Of a stretch of DNA of 34,943 nt, positions 8,154 through 15,076 are shown piece by piece. The number at the start of each line of letters is the position of its first letter. Positions within the stretch are counted from its first letter, which is position 1. This DNA comes from Bacillota bacterium (GTDB lineage: Bacteria > Bacillota > Clostridia > Tissierellales > MES13): assembly GCA_009711765.1 (NCBI GenBank), contig VEND01000105.1, forward strand, positions 1 through 34,943, given 5' to 3'. Below the pieces are notes generated by a model, which searched no databases, was not told the DNA's origin, and worked only from the letters and a program-made list of their open reading frames with translations. The position numbers and the translations under genes were made by a program.

Positions 8154-8251
8154 ATTAGAAAGATATCTAACGACATTTTAGATAAAAATTAGAAAAAACT
8201 TAAATAAAACTACAAAAAAACCTTTACAACATTAGAAAGATATCTTATAAT
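8154..8251 (+). promoter_or_regulatory. Promoter of the micro-ORF/aminopeptidase operon with a repeated 15-bp element
   Basis: TTTACA (8223-8228) and TATAAT (8246-8251) are 17 bases apart. The spacer holds ATTAGAAAGATATCT (8231-8245), and the identical 15 bases occur once more at 8154-8168, 77 bases upstream. The core AGATATCT is palindromic. Two copies, one between the -35 and -10 boxes, look like a repressor operator pair that could loop. The promoter is strongly supported; the operator role is inference. Confidence 0.7.
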
Positions 8252-8305
8252 GTAGTTAGAAGGATATAATGAAAGAGAAATAAAAGGAATATTTTTTTAA
8301 CATGG

Positions 8306-8327
8306 TAGTTAGATTAAATTCTAACTA
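8306..8327 (+). other. Perfect hairpin in the 5' leader of the micro-ORF operon
   Basis: TAGTTAGA (8306-8313) pairs with TCTAACTA (8320-8327) around TTAAAT. There is no T-run, so it is not a terminator. The same arm sequences form the outer stem of the ABC-F leader at 2900-2985. It lies 34 bases before the first micro-ORF. Confidence 0.45.
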
Positions 8328-8361
8328 GCAAGAAATAAAAATATCGAAGGAGGTGCGAATA

Positions 8362-8448
8362 GTGTTTAGTCTATTATTAAAAGGAAACTTAATAAAAAGG
8401 GATAGGGGTTTTGAAGAATTCATTAAATTAGAATACAGAATGTATTAA
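8362..8448 (+). CDS. Micro-ORF A: 28-residue peptide, first of a tandem set
   Basis: The GTG at 8362 follows AAGGAGGTG with seven bases of spacing. The peptide has a hydrophobic N-terminus (MFSLLLKGNL), a basic middle and an acidic amphipathic end with GFEEFIKLEYR. It has no cysteine and no signal peptide. The segment aligns with the ends of micro-ORFs B and C (motif [GA][LF]E[EH][FY]xx[IL]E), so these are probably paralogs. The last codons overlap a hairpin with a T-run, so this peptide could be made in excess over the rest of the operon. The function is unknown. Size and ribosome binding site support real translation; homology to any named family was not recognised. Confidence 0.6.
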   Translation: MFSLLLKGNLIKRDRGFEEFIKLEYRMY

Positions 8449-8456
8449 TTTTTTTT
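8432..8456 (+). terminator. Weak terminator or attenuator at the end of micro-ORF A
   Basis: AATACA (8432-8437) pairs with TGTATT (8441-8446) around GAA, followed by two A and eight T residues. The stem is short and AT-only, so it would be leaky. It would favour micro-ORF A over downstream genes. Confidence 0.45.
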
Positions 8457-8514
8457 ACTCGAGCAATTAGAAATGAGTCTAACAATAAAGATAGAAAAGA
8501 TTGGAGGTGTAATT

Positions 8515-8607
8515 ATGAAACAACTATTAGATTTATTTAGTATTAAGTATAATAGTTATAAGGATTTAGCTTTAGAGGAATATAAAAGTATAGAATTCAG
8601 AAGATAA
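8515..8607 (+). CDS. Micro-ORF B: 30-residue peptide
   Basis: The ATG at 8515 follows TTGGAGGTG. The peptide starts MKQLLDLFSIKY and ends with ALEEYKSIEFRR, which matches the terminal motif of A (GFEEFIKLEYR) and C (GLEHFKRIEMN) position by position. Like them it is cysteine-free, with hydrophobic start and charged amphipathic end. It lies 66 bases after A and 28 before C, all on one strand and with no intact gene between. Translation is likely; the role (signal, substrate or regulatory peptide) is unknown. Confidence 0.6.
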   Translation: MKQLLDLFSIKYNSYKDLALEEYKSIEFRR

Positions 8608-8635
8608 TTTTAATTAAATGAAAGGGGGAATAAAA

Positions 8636-8719
8636 ATGTTAGTATTAAAAATATTTGATTCCACTGTTAAAGGTTTAGAACATTTTAAAAGAATAGAAAT
8701 GAATACAAAGAAAAAATAG
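8636..8719 (+). CDS. Micro-ORF C: 27-residue peptide
   Basis: The ATG at 8636 follows AAAGGGGG. The peptide reads MLVLKIFDSTVKGLEHFKRI and then ends in a lysine-rich tail. LKIF near the start parallels LDLF in B, and GLEHFKRIE parallels the E-rich motif of A and B. This is the third member of the array. The ribosome binding site of the next micro-ORF overlaps its stop codon. Confidence 0.6.
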   Translation: MLVLKIFDSTVKGLEHFKRIEMNTKKK

Positions 8720-8732
8720 GGGGATTTTTATT

Positions 8733-8798
8733 ATGAAGTATACTAAAGATATTCTAAAGATAAAAACAATAACTATATTTTACTCAGGTTTTGTCTAA
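8733..8798 (+). CDS. Micro-ORF D: 21-residue peptide
   Basis: The ATG at 8733 follows TAGGGGG, 13 bases after C stops. The peptide (MKYTKDILKIKTITIFYSGF plus one residue) is basic at first and hydrophobic at the end. It does not carry the E-rich motif of A-C, so it may be a diverged member or something different. 56 bases separate it from the first aminopeptidase gene and no terminator lies between, so all five would be on one transcript. Confidence 0.5.
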   Translation: MKYTKDILKIKTITIFYSGFV

Positions 8799-8854
8799 AT
8801 ACTAAAGATAAATTTAAGTAAAGATTAATAATAAGTATATGAGGGGGAGATAAA

Positions 8855-9955
8855 GTGAAAGATCAAAGAATTGAGAAATTAGCAAAGGTTTTAGTTAATT
8901 ATTCGTTAAGCATCAAAGAGGGTGATTATTTATTAATACGTGCTAGTGATATTTGTAAGCCACTAATAAAGGCGGTATACAAAGAGGCAATCAAAAAAGG
9001 TGCCCATGTAGACACAGAAATAAAACTTTCAGGTTTAGAAGAAATATTTTTTAAAGAAGCTAGTGAAGAACAATTAGAATATGTTAAGCCTTATTATGAA
9101 TATATGGTTGAAAAGTATACAGCAGTCTTGGTTTTATTAGGGGATTATAATACTAAGAATCTATCAAATGTTGATTCAGAAAAAATCAAGAAATATAGTA
9201 AAACTTTGAGAGATATTAATATAAGATTTCTTAAAAGGTCTCAAAATGACCTTAAAACCTGTGGAACACAATTTCCAACTAACTCAAGCGCACAAGAGGC
9301 TAATATGAGTTTAGAAGAATATGAAGAGTTTGTATATAATGCAGGATTAATAAATAAGGATGATCCTATTAATGAATGGAAAAAAATCTCAAAAAAGCAG
9401 GAGAGGATTTGTAATATACTAAATGAAAAAAGCACACTTCATATAAAATCTAAAGATACTGATTTACAAATGAACATTAAGGGACGTAAGTGGGTTAATT
9501 CAGATGGGAAAACAAATTTTCCAAGTGGAGAGGTTTATACAACTCCTATAGAAAATTCAGTTAACGGATATATAAGGTTTAGTTATCCAGGAATATTTAT
9601 GGGAAGGGAAATAGAGGATATAAGATTAGAATTTAAGGATGGTAAAGTAATAAAAGCTACAGCTACTAAGGGAGAGGATTTACTACATTCACTTTTAGAA
9701 AGTGATGAAGGAGCTAAGATATTAGGAGAGATTGCAGTTGGCACTAACTATGGTATAGATAAATTTACTAAAAATATGTTGTTTGATGAAAAGTTAGGTG
9801 GAACTATACATGCTGCACTAGGGAGCGTACCGGGAGATACAAAAGGAAAGAATGAATCAGGTATACATTGGGATATGTTATGTGATATGAAAAATGGTGG
9901 AGAAATTTTTGCAGATGGTAAGTTAATATATAAAAATGGAGAGTTTTTAATTTAA
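8855..9955 (+). CDS. M29-family metallo-aminopeptidase (AmpS/PepS-like), copy 1
   Basis: The 366-residue protein starts with GTG behind GAGGGGGAG. It is a full-length M29 (thermophilic-type) aminopeptidase. The expected metal-ligand positions are present: Glu about 233 (TPIENSVNG), Glu about 292 (GEIAVGTN), His about 319 (TIHAALG), and His 338 and Asp 340 (GIHWDML). M29 enzymes are cytoplasmic, dinuclear and remove N-terminal residues from small peptides with broad specificity; there is no signal peptide. It follows four micro-ORFs on one apparent transcript and precedes a methyltransferase and a second M29 copy. A role in trimming the micro-ORF peptides is conceivable but unproven; ordinary peptide turnover is the default. 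Confidence 0.92.
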   Translation: MKDQRIEKLAKVLVNYSLSIKEGDYLLIRASDICKPLIKAVYKEAIKKGAHVDTEIKLSGLEEIFFKEASEEQLEYVKPYYEYMVEKYTAVLVLLGDYNTKNLSNVDSEKIKKYSKTLRDINIRFLKRSQNDLKTCGTQFPTNSSAQEANMSLEEYEEFVYNAGLINKDDPINEWKKISKKQERICNILNEKSTLHIKSKDTDLQMNIKGRKWVNSDGKTNFPSGEVYTTPIENSVNGYIRFSYPGIFMGREIEDIRLEFKDGKVIKATATKGEDLLHSLLESDEGAKILGEIAVGTNYGIDKFTKNMLFDEKLGGTIHAALGSVPGDTKGKNESGIHWDMLCDMKNGGEIFADGKLIYKNGEFLI

Positions 9956-10000
9956 ATTAATTCATAAAAAGAGAAATTTATTTAAAAAAAGGAGTAAAAA

Positions 10001-10675
10001 ATGAGTATTGATAGAAAAGAATTATTAAGGGTAGAGGATTATTTTGATAAAGCAGCTTATAGATATGATAAGGAACATATGAAAAATTCTTCATGTTTTA
10101 ATGAGTTTTATAAAAAAGTTACAGAACCAATTGAGGTAACAAACAAGGCTATAAGGATTTTAGATTTAGGATGTGGAACAGGTTTAGAACTTAGTAATAT
10201 ATTTTTAAAAGCAAAAAATTCTATGGTTACTGGAATAGATGTATCTAAAGAGATGTTACTGAAATTAAGGGAAAAATATAGTGATTATTCAAATCAATTA
10301 AAATTAGTTAATGATTCCTATGAAACAGCTATCATTTTAGAAAAATCCTATAATTATGCTATTTCAGTGATGTCACTTCATCACTTTACATACCACAGAA
10401 AAAGAGAAATATATGAAAAAATACTAAAATCCTTAAAAAGAAACGGAGTTTTTATAGAGGGTGATTATACAGTATCAACTAAAAAAGAAAAAGAAGGATT
10501 AATTAAATATAAAGATATAATTAAGTGTAATAATCTAGCTAGTGAAAAAGATTACCATATAGATATACCATTTGCAGCTAAAACAGAGAAGAAACTTATG
10601 TTAGCTGCAGGCTTTAGTAAAGTCAAAATAATATTTGATAAGGGAGATGCATCTGTTTTAGTAGCTTATAAATAA
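10001..10675 (+). CDS. Class I SAM-dependent methyltransferase between the two aminopeptidases
   Basis: The 224-residue protein has the SAM-binding loop LDLGCGTG (residues 54-61), the acidic strand VTGIDVSKEML, and an AISVMSLHHFTYH segment as motif IV. It ends with a strand-rich C-terminus (ASVLVAYK). This is the compact Methyltransf_25/11 type, in which substrates range from small molecules to peptides and lipids and cannot be inferred from sequence. AAGGAG precedes the ATG. Gaps to both neighbours are under 50 bases with no terminator, so it belongs to the aminopeptidase operon. Its fixed position between two paralogous peptidases is unusual. Confidence 0.85.
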   Translation: MSIDRKELLRVEDYFDKAAYRYDKEHMKNSSCFNEFYKKVTEPIEVTNKAIRILDLGCGTGLELSNIFLKAKNSMVTGIDVSKEMLLKLREKYSDYSNQLKLVNDSYETAIILEKSYNYAISVMSLHHFTYHRKREIYEKILKSLKRNGVFIEGDYTVSTKKEKEGLIKYKDIIKCNNLASEKDYHIDIPFAAKTEKKLMLAAGFSKVKIIFDKGDASVLVAYK

Positions 10676-10706
10676 GCTAAAAAATTTTAAAAAGGGGAGA
10701 ATTAAA

Positions 10707-11807
10707 ATGGCAGATATGAGAATTAAAAAATTGGCAAATTTATTAGTAAATTATTCTTTAGACATAAAAAAAGGTGAATATTTATTGATAGAAGGAAGTG
10801 ATATTTCCAAACCATTAATAAAAGAAGTTTATAGAGAAGCAATAAAAAAAGGAGCCCATGTGGATACAAAAGTAGATATATCAGGGTTAAGGGAAATATT
10901 TTTTAAAGAGGCTAGTGACAAGCAACTTAAACATGTTAATCCTTACTATAATTTTATGGTAGAAAATTATGATGCAGTATTAACACTTTGGGGAGGATAT
11001 AATGAAAAGGAGTTATCTAATATACCTACAGAAAAAATACAGAAACAAGCAAAGGCTTTAAGGGAGATTAATATTAAATTTTCAAAGAGGATGGCTAATG
11101 ATTTAAAATGGTGTGGAACTCAGTTTCCAACTAATGCTAGTGCACAGGAGGCTAATATGAGTTTAGAAGAATATGAAGATTTTGTATATAGTTCTGCATT
11201 AGTAGATAGGGAGGATCCAATAAAAGAATGGGAAAAAGTATCAAAGAAACAAGAAAGGATTTGTAATATTTTAAATGGGAAAAAGACACTTCATATAAAG
11301 TCTAAGGATACTGATTTGAAAATGAACATAAAAGGACGTAAATGGATCAATTGCGATGGTATTTTAAATATGCCAGATGGAGAAGTTTATACAACTCCTA
11401 TAGAAAATTCAGTTAATGGTCATATAAGATTTAGTTATCCAGGAATATTTATGGGAAGAGAAATAGAAGATATTAGATTAGAATTTAAGGATGGTAAAGT
11501 AATAAAAGCTACAGCTACTAAAGGAGAAGATTTACTTCATTCACTTTTAGAAACCGATGATGGAGCAAAAGTATTAGGAGAAATAGCAGTTGGTACTAAC
11601 TTTGGTATAAATAAATTTACTAAAAATATGTTATTTGATGAGAAATTAGGTGGAACTATACATGCTGCTTTAGGTAGTGTGCCTGGAAATACAGGAGGAA
11701 AGAATGAGTCAGGTATTCATTGGGATATGTTATGTGATATGAAAAATGGTGGAGAAATTTTTGCAGATGGTAAGTTAATATATAAAGATGGGAAGTTTAT
11801 AATATAA
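10707..11807 (+). CDS. M29-family metallo-aminopeptidase, copy 2
   Basis: This has the same length as copy 1 (366 residues). The C-terminal half is nearly identical and the N-terminal third is clearly more diverged. All five expected metal ligands are kept (TPIENSVNG, GEIAVGTN, TIHAALG, GIHWDML). At the DNA level the last part contains an identical run of roughly 69 bases shared with copy 1, which points to recent duplication or gene conversion. The diverged N-terminal domain could give different peptide preference. The GGGGAG ribosome binding site is well spaced from ATG. It is the last gene before a GC-rich hairpin. Confidence 0.92.
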   Translation: MADMRIKKLANLLVNYSLDIKKGEYLLIEGSDISKPLIKEVYREAIKKGAHVDTKVDISGLREIFFKEASDKQLKHVNPYYNFMVENYDAVLTLWGGYNEKELSNIPTEKIQKQAKALREINIKFSKRMANDLKWCGTQFPTNASAQEANMSLEEYEDFVYSSALVDREDPIKEWEKVSKKQERICNILNGKKTLHIKSKDTDLKMNIKGRKWINCDGILNMPDGEVYTTPIENSVNGHIRFSYPGIFMGREIEDIRLEFKDGKVIKATATKGEDLLHSLLETDDGAKVLGEIAVGTNFGINKFTKNMLFDEKLGGTIHAALGSVPGNTGGKNESGIHWDMLCDMKNGGEIFADGKLIYKDGKFII

Positions 11808-11811
11808 TTTA

Positions 11812-11831
11812 AGCCCCCTTTATTGGGGGCT
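11812..11831 (+). terminator. GC-rich hairpin after the second aminopeptidase
   Basis: AGCCCCC (11812-11818) pairs perfectly with GGGGGCT (11825-11831) around TTTATT. It is followed by ATATATAA rather than T residues, so termination would be incomplete and read-through into the exporter gene is possible. It may also act as an RNA-stability element. Confidence 0.55.
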
Positions 11832-11852
11832 ATATATAAGTGAGGTGTTAAT

Positions 11853-13136
11853 ATGGATTATCAACTAAAAGAGTCTTTAACAAAGAAGGAAAATAATAAA
11901 ATTAAAACTAATATAGCTTTGTTTTTATCAGGTAAATTAGTTTCTTTATTAGGGACTAGTATATATAGTTTTGCAATAGGTTTATATGTATTAAAATTGA
12001 CAGGCTCAGGAGCTAGTTTTTCTTTAACAATTGTTTTTAGTATGTTACCTAGAGTTATACTAGGTCCCTTTGCAGGTTCTATTGCAGATAATACTAATAG
12101 AAAAGTTATGGTTGTGGGAATGGATTTATTAAGTGGATTATTAATGTTTTTATTATATTTTATTACTATTACTAGTAATCTAACTTTAAATTTTATTTAT
12201 ATATCAGCATTTATGCTAACAGTATTTAATACTTTTTTTTCAGTTGCTTTTGATGCATCTATTCCTAATATAGTTGATGATAAAAGATTAATGAAAGCAA
12301 ATTCTTTAAATCAATCGGTAATGTCTTTAACAAATATATTAGGACCATTAATTGGAGGTCTTGTATTTGCAATATTTGATATAAAATACTTTATATTATT
12401 TAATGGTATATCCTTTTTATTATCTGGAATTACAGAAGCCTTTATAAATTTTAATATTAATAATAAAGCTAGTGATAATGATAAAAATAATAAAAGTAGG
12501 AAAAAAGATATATTTAAAGCTACTCTAGAGGGTTTTAAATATTTAAAAACACAGAAATTACTATTTTCTTTAGCGTGTTATTTTGCCTTTGTGAATTTAT
12601 TTTTTAGTGGAGTTGAAGTAGCACTTCCTTATATTTTAGTTAATGAATTAAAATTAGGTTCAAAAATTTATGGAACTATCAACGGATTTTTTGCAGCAGG
12701 CTCTTTAGTTTTTTCAATAGTTTTATCAACGTTACCTGAGATTAAAAATAAATATAGGATAATTTCTTTAGGGATGTTTATAACAGGAATACTTACAATA
12801 CTTGTAGGACTTCCAACTACAAATTTACTTCCAGAAATGAATAGTATTTTTTATTTGATTTACTTTATGATTATTACCTTTGGAATAGGGAGTATTGTAG
12901 TAATGATTAATATACCTATAAATGTAACATTACAAAGAGAAACTCCAGATGAGTATAGGGGTAGATTATTTGGAGCCTTAACAACTATGAGTATGGCTAT
13001 ACAACCCTTAGGAATGGTTATATCAGGATTATTAATTGATATATTACCTAGTTATGTAATTCCAATTGTTTCTGGTATACTATTTATAATGTTATTATTA
13101 ATTATGGGAAGAAATAAAGAATTAAGAAATATTTAA
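11853..13136 (+). CDS. MFS efflux transporter (macrolide-efflux-like)
   Basis: The 427-residue membrane protein has about twelve hydrophobic segments. It carries the MFS loop between helices 2 and 3 (GPFAGSIADNTNRKVMVVG), an NSLNQSVMSLTNILGPLIGG helix pair and PDEYRGRLFGALTTMSMA in the second half. These are characteristic of the Mef/MFS_3-like exporters that expel drugs or peptides by proton antiport. It starts with ATG after GTGAGGTG. The next gene, an ArsR-type regulator, follows after 13 bases and probably controls it. Because the hairpin before it lacks a T-run it may share the aminopeptidase transcript. The substrate is unknown. Confidence 0.85.
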   Translation: MDYQLKESLTKKENNKIKTNIALFLSGKLVSLLGTSIYSFAIGLYVLKLTGSGASFSLTIVFSMLPRVILGPFAGSIADNTNRKVMVVGMDLLSGLLMFLLYFITITSNLTLNFIYISAFMLTVFNTFFSVAFDASIPNIVDDKRLMKANSLNQSVMSLTNILGPLIGGLVFAIFDIKYFILFNGISFLLSGITEAFINFNINNKASDNDKNNKSRKKDIFKATLEGFKYLKTQKLLFSLACYFAFVNLFFSGVEVALPYILVNELKLGSKIYGTINGFFAAGSLVFSIVLSTLPEIKNKYRIISLGMFITGILTILVGLPTTNLLPEMNSIFYLIYFMIITFGIGSIVVMINIPINVTLQRETPDEYRGRLFGALTTMSMAIQPLGMVISGLLIDILPSYVIPIVSGILFIMLLLIMGRNKELRNI

Positions 13137-13149
13137 AGGAGTTGATCAA

Positions 13150-14193
13150 ATGATTAATACAGAAATCAAACATAATATGGCATTAGAGTTTATAGGTTTT
13201 ATTTCAAGATATAGTAAAAATGAAGAAATTCATGAAGTAGTTAAAGAATTTGATTTAAAGTTTAATGAAGATATAGAAAAATGGATAGAGGATATCAATA
13301 ATGAAATATCTCCCTTTTTAAAATCAGATATTGAGCTTTTAGTGGGTGGATTATGGATTTCTCAGTATGCTATGTTACAAATGGTTATTGAAAATAAATT
13401 AAAAACTCCTAAAGAATATATAAGCTTTTTCAAAAGAGTATCGGGAGAAGAATATATCAAAAGATGTTTTGATGAATATGAAATAAATAAATATAATGAT
13501 AATAAAATAACTTTTGAAAGTAAAGATGATGATATATTTGAAGCAATTAAATTTAGAAAAGATAAAGAGGAAGCTAAAAACTTTAAACAATTTAAAAAAT
13601 ATTCAACTGAAATGAAAAAAAGACTAGATATGGTATTAGAAGAGTTTTATAATAAGTTTTTTATTAAGTATGAAGATAAAATTAAAAAAATAATGAAAGA
13701 AAAAGTAAAGCTATCAAATAAAAAATTTAGAGATGATCCTGAAACTTTTTTAGAGGTTATAGGTAGAGGAGATTTTAGTAATGTTTTAAAGGGGGATAGG
13801 GATTTAAGAATATATGTAAACTATACAACAGAATTTGACTTTGCATATTATATAGATTCTTCAATTTGCAATATAATATATGGCTATGGAATGGAACAAA
13901 GGTTCAATCAAAAGAAAATGAGAGAAAAAAGCAAAGATTTTTTCAAAGCATTATCCGATGAAAAAAGACTAGAGATTTTAAGATTATTAGGTAGAAGAAA
14001 ATGGTTTAGTAATGAACTTGCTAAGCATTTTTCCCTTACTTCTGCTACAATGAGTTATCATATTAATAAATTAACAGATTTAGGAGTCGTATTACACGAA
14101 GCAGGAGATCAAAATAAAGTATATTATAAAATAAATAAAGAAAAATTAAAAGAATTATTCGATGTTGCTTTAAAAGATATTCTAGCTGAGTAA
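13150..14193 (+). CDS. Large ArsR-type winged-helix regulator with about 260-residue N-terminal domain
   Basis: Only the last 87 of 347 residues form a recognisable ArsR/SmtB winged helix (FFKALSDEKRLEILRLLG, LAKHFSLTSATMSYHINKL, LGVVLHEAGDQNKVYYKINK). The preceding 260 residues are highly charged and helical with no motif I recognise. Typical ArsR repressors are about 100 residues, so the N-terminal part is presumably a sensor or dimerisation domain. The classical ArsR metal-binding cysteine motif is absent in the recognition helix. It overlaps no gene, follows the MFS gene by 13 bases with an AAAGGAG site, and most likely senses the exporter substrate. Confidence 0.8.
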   Translation: MINTEIKHNMALEFIGFISRYSKNEEIHEVVKEFDLKFNEDIEKWIEDINNEISPFLKSDIELLVGGLWISQYAMLQMVIENKLKTPKEYISFFKRVSGEEYIKRCFDEYEINKYNDNKITFESKDDDIFEAIKFRKDKEEAKNFKQFKKYSTEMKKRLDMVLEEFYNKFFIKYEDKIKKIMKEKVKLSNKKFRDDPETFLEVIGRGDFSNVLKGDRDLRIYVNYTTEFDFAYYIDSSICNIIYGYGMEQRFNQKKMREKSKDFFKALSDEKRLEILRLLGRRKWFSNELAKHFSLTSATMSYHINKLTDLGVVLHEAGDQNKVYYKINKEKLKELFDVALKDILAE

Positions 14194-14233
14194 TAAAAAT
14201 GCTCTTCATTCTGAAAAAATACACAAAAAGCTA

Positions 14234-14275
14234 TGTTATTATAAATGTTTATATGCTATAATAGAACTGACGTTT
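14234..14275 (+). promoter_or_regulatory. Promoter with LexA-like (SOS) box ahead of the YdjM-like gene
   Basis: TGCTATAAT gives an extended -10 (TATAAT at 14257-14262); TGTTAT at 14234-14239 is a weak -35 with 17-base spacing. Immediately downstream GAAC-TGAC-GTTT (14264-14275) matches the Gram-positive LexA consensus GAAC-N4-GTTY. A repressor there would block initiation. E. coli ydjM is a known LexA target, which makes the match more credible. Confidence 0.5.
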
Positions 14276-14317
14276 GCAACATTATAGATATGACATAACT
14301 AGCGGAGGTAACATAAG

Positions 14318-14911
14318 ATGAAGGGCAAAACACATTTAATGATTGGAACCGCTGCTGGCATAACACTAGGAGTTAATTATCCATTAGAGACAGCAATAGT
14401 TATAATAGCATCATCAGTGGTTGGTTCATTACTGCCCGATATAGATCACCCAAAAAGTAGCTTCAATCAAAAAATACTTTTTATTAAAAATAAATTATAT
14501 AAAACTTTAATATATTCATCAATAGGTACAGCTATAACCTATTATGGCTCAAGTATAGATGATAAATTGTTAATATTACTAGGTATAACCCTTATATTAA
14601 CAGGAATTACAAATCACAGAGGGTTTACCCACAGTTTATTAGGTTTATTCTTATATACATATATAATAAAAAAAATAACTATAAGATATGATATACAGGG
14701 AGTATACATAGGATTTGTAGCAGGTTATATAAGTCATTTAATAGCTGATTTTTTAACAAAGGGAGGTATAGAACTTTTTTATCCCTTTAAAATAAATATA
14801 TCATCACCAATCAAAATAAAAAGTGGAGGATTTTGGGAAAGATTTATAATAAAGGGCACCTCAATATATTCAGTCTATATACTATGGAACCATATGAAAA
14901 TAGGATCTTAA
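14318..14911 (+). CDS. YdjM-like membrane-bound metal-dependent hydrolase (DUF457 type)
   Basis: The 197-residue polytopic membrane protein has the family's conserved polar positions: DIDHP at 41-45, HRGFTHS at 100-106 and HLIAD at 140-144, which together suggest a membrane-embedded metal site. Three to five hydrophobic stretches surround them. The family is annotated as inner-membrane metal-dependent hydrolases of unknown substrate. The ATG follows AGCGGAGG. The LexA-like box in its promoter suggests induction by DNA damage, as for E. coli YdjM. Its stop overlaps by four bases a convergent small ORF. Confidence 0.85.
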   Translation: MKGKTHLMIGTAAGITLGVNYPLETAIVIIASSVVGSLLPDIDHPKSSFNQKILFIKNKLYKTLIYSSIGTAITYYGSSIDDKLLILLGITLILTGITNHRGFTHSLLGLFLYTYIIKKITIRYDIQGVYIGFVAGYISHLIADFLTKGGIELFYPFKINISSPIKIKSGGFWERFIIKGTSIYSVYILWNHMKIGS

Positions 14912-15000
14912 ATTAATTCTTTTTTATGTAATATATAAATAACAATAAAACCTACTATTATAAAAACTAAGGTAAAAATGCCTTCAATAAGTAAGTTCAT
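14908..15000 (-). CDS. Small single-pass membrane protein (30 residues) on the minus strand
   Basis: On the minus strand the ATG at 15000 follows TTGGAGGG with six bases of spacing. It encodes 30 residues: a short MNLLIEG start, one long hydrophobic segment (IFTLVFIIVGFIVIYIL) and a basic tail (HKKELI). Its stop overlaps the end of the YdjM-like gene on the other strand. The strong ribosome binding site and clean membrane topology argue for a real protein. A second, unrelated but similarly built small membrane ORF occurs at 22348-22452. The function is unknown; a regulatory or toxin-like membrane peptide is possible but not shown. Confidence 0.55.
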   Translation of the reverse strand: MNLLIEGIFTLVFIIVGFIVIYILHKKELI

Positions 15001-15076
15001 AAAATTCCCTCCAAAATAATATTAAGTATAGTATTCTCAATAATAAAGAAGAATATATACAAAGGAGAGGATTTTT

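Noticed and set aside
8269-8328. Two further tiny ORFs before micro-ORF A (M-K-E-K at 8269-8283 and MVVRLNSN at 8302-8328)
   Set aside because: The first lies almost at the transcript start with a poor site; the second has its site 13 bases away and overlaps a perfect hairpin. Neither shares the motif of A-C.
8362-8798. Micro-ORFs as lanthipeptide, sactipeptide or cyclic autoinducer precursors
   Set aside because: None of the peptides contains cysteine, there is no leader-core pattern, and no LanM/LanBC, radical SAM or AgrB-like gene is adjacent.
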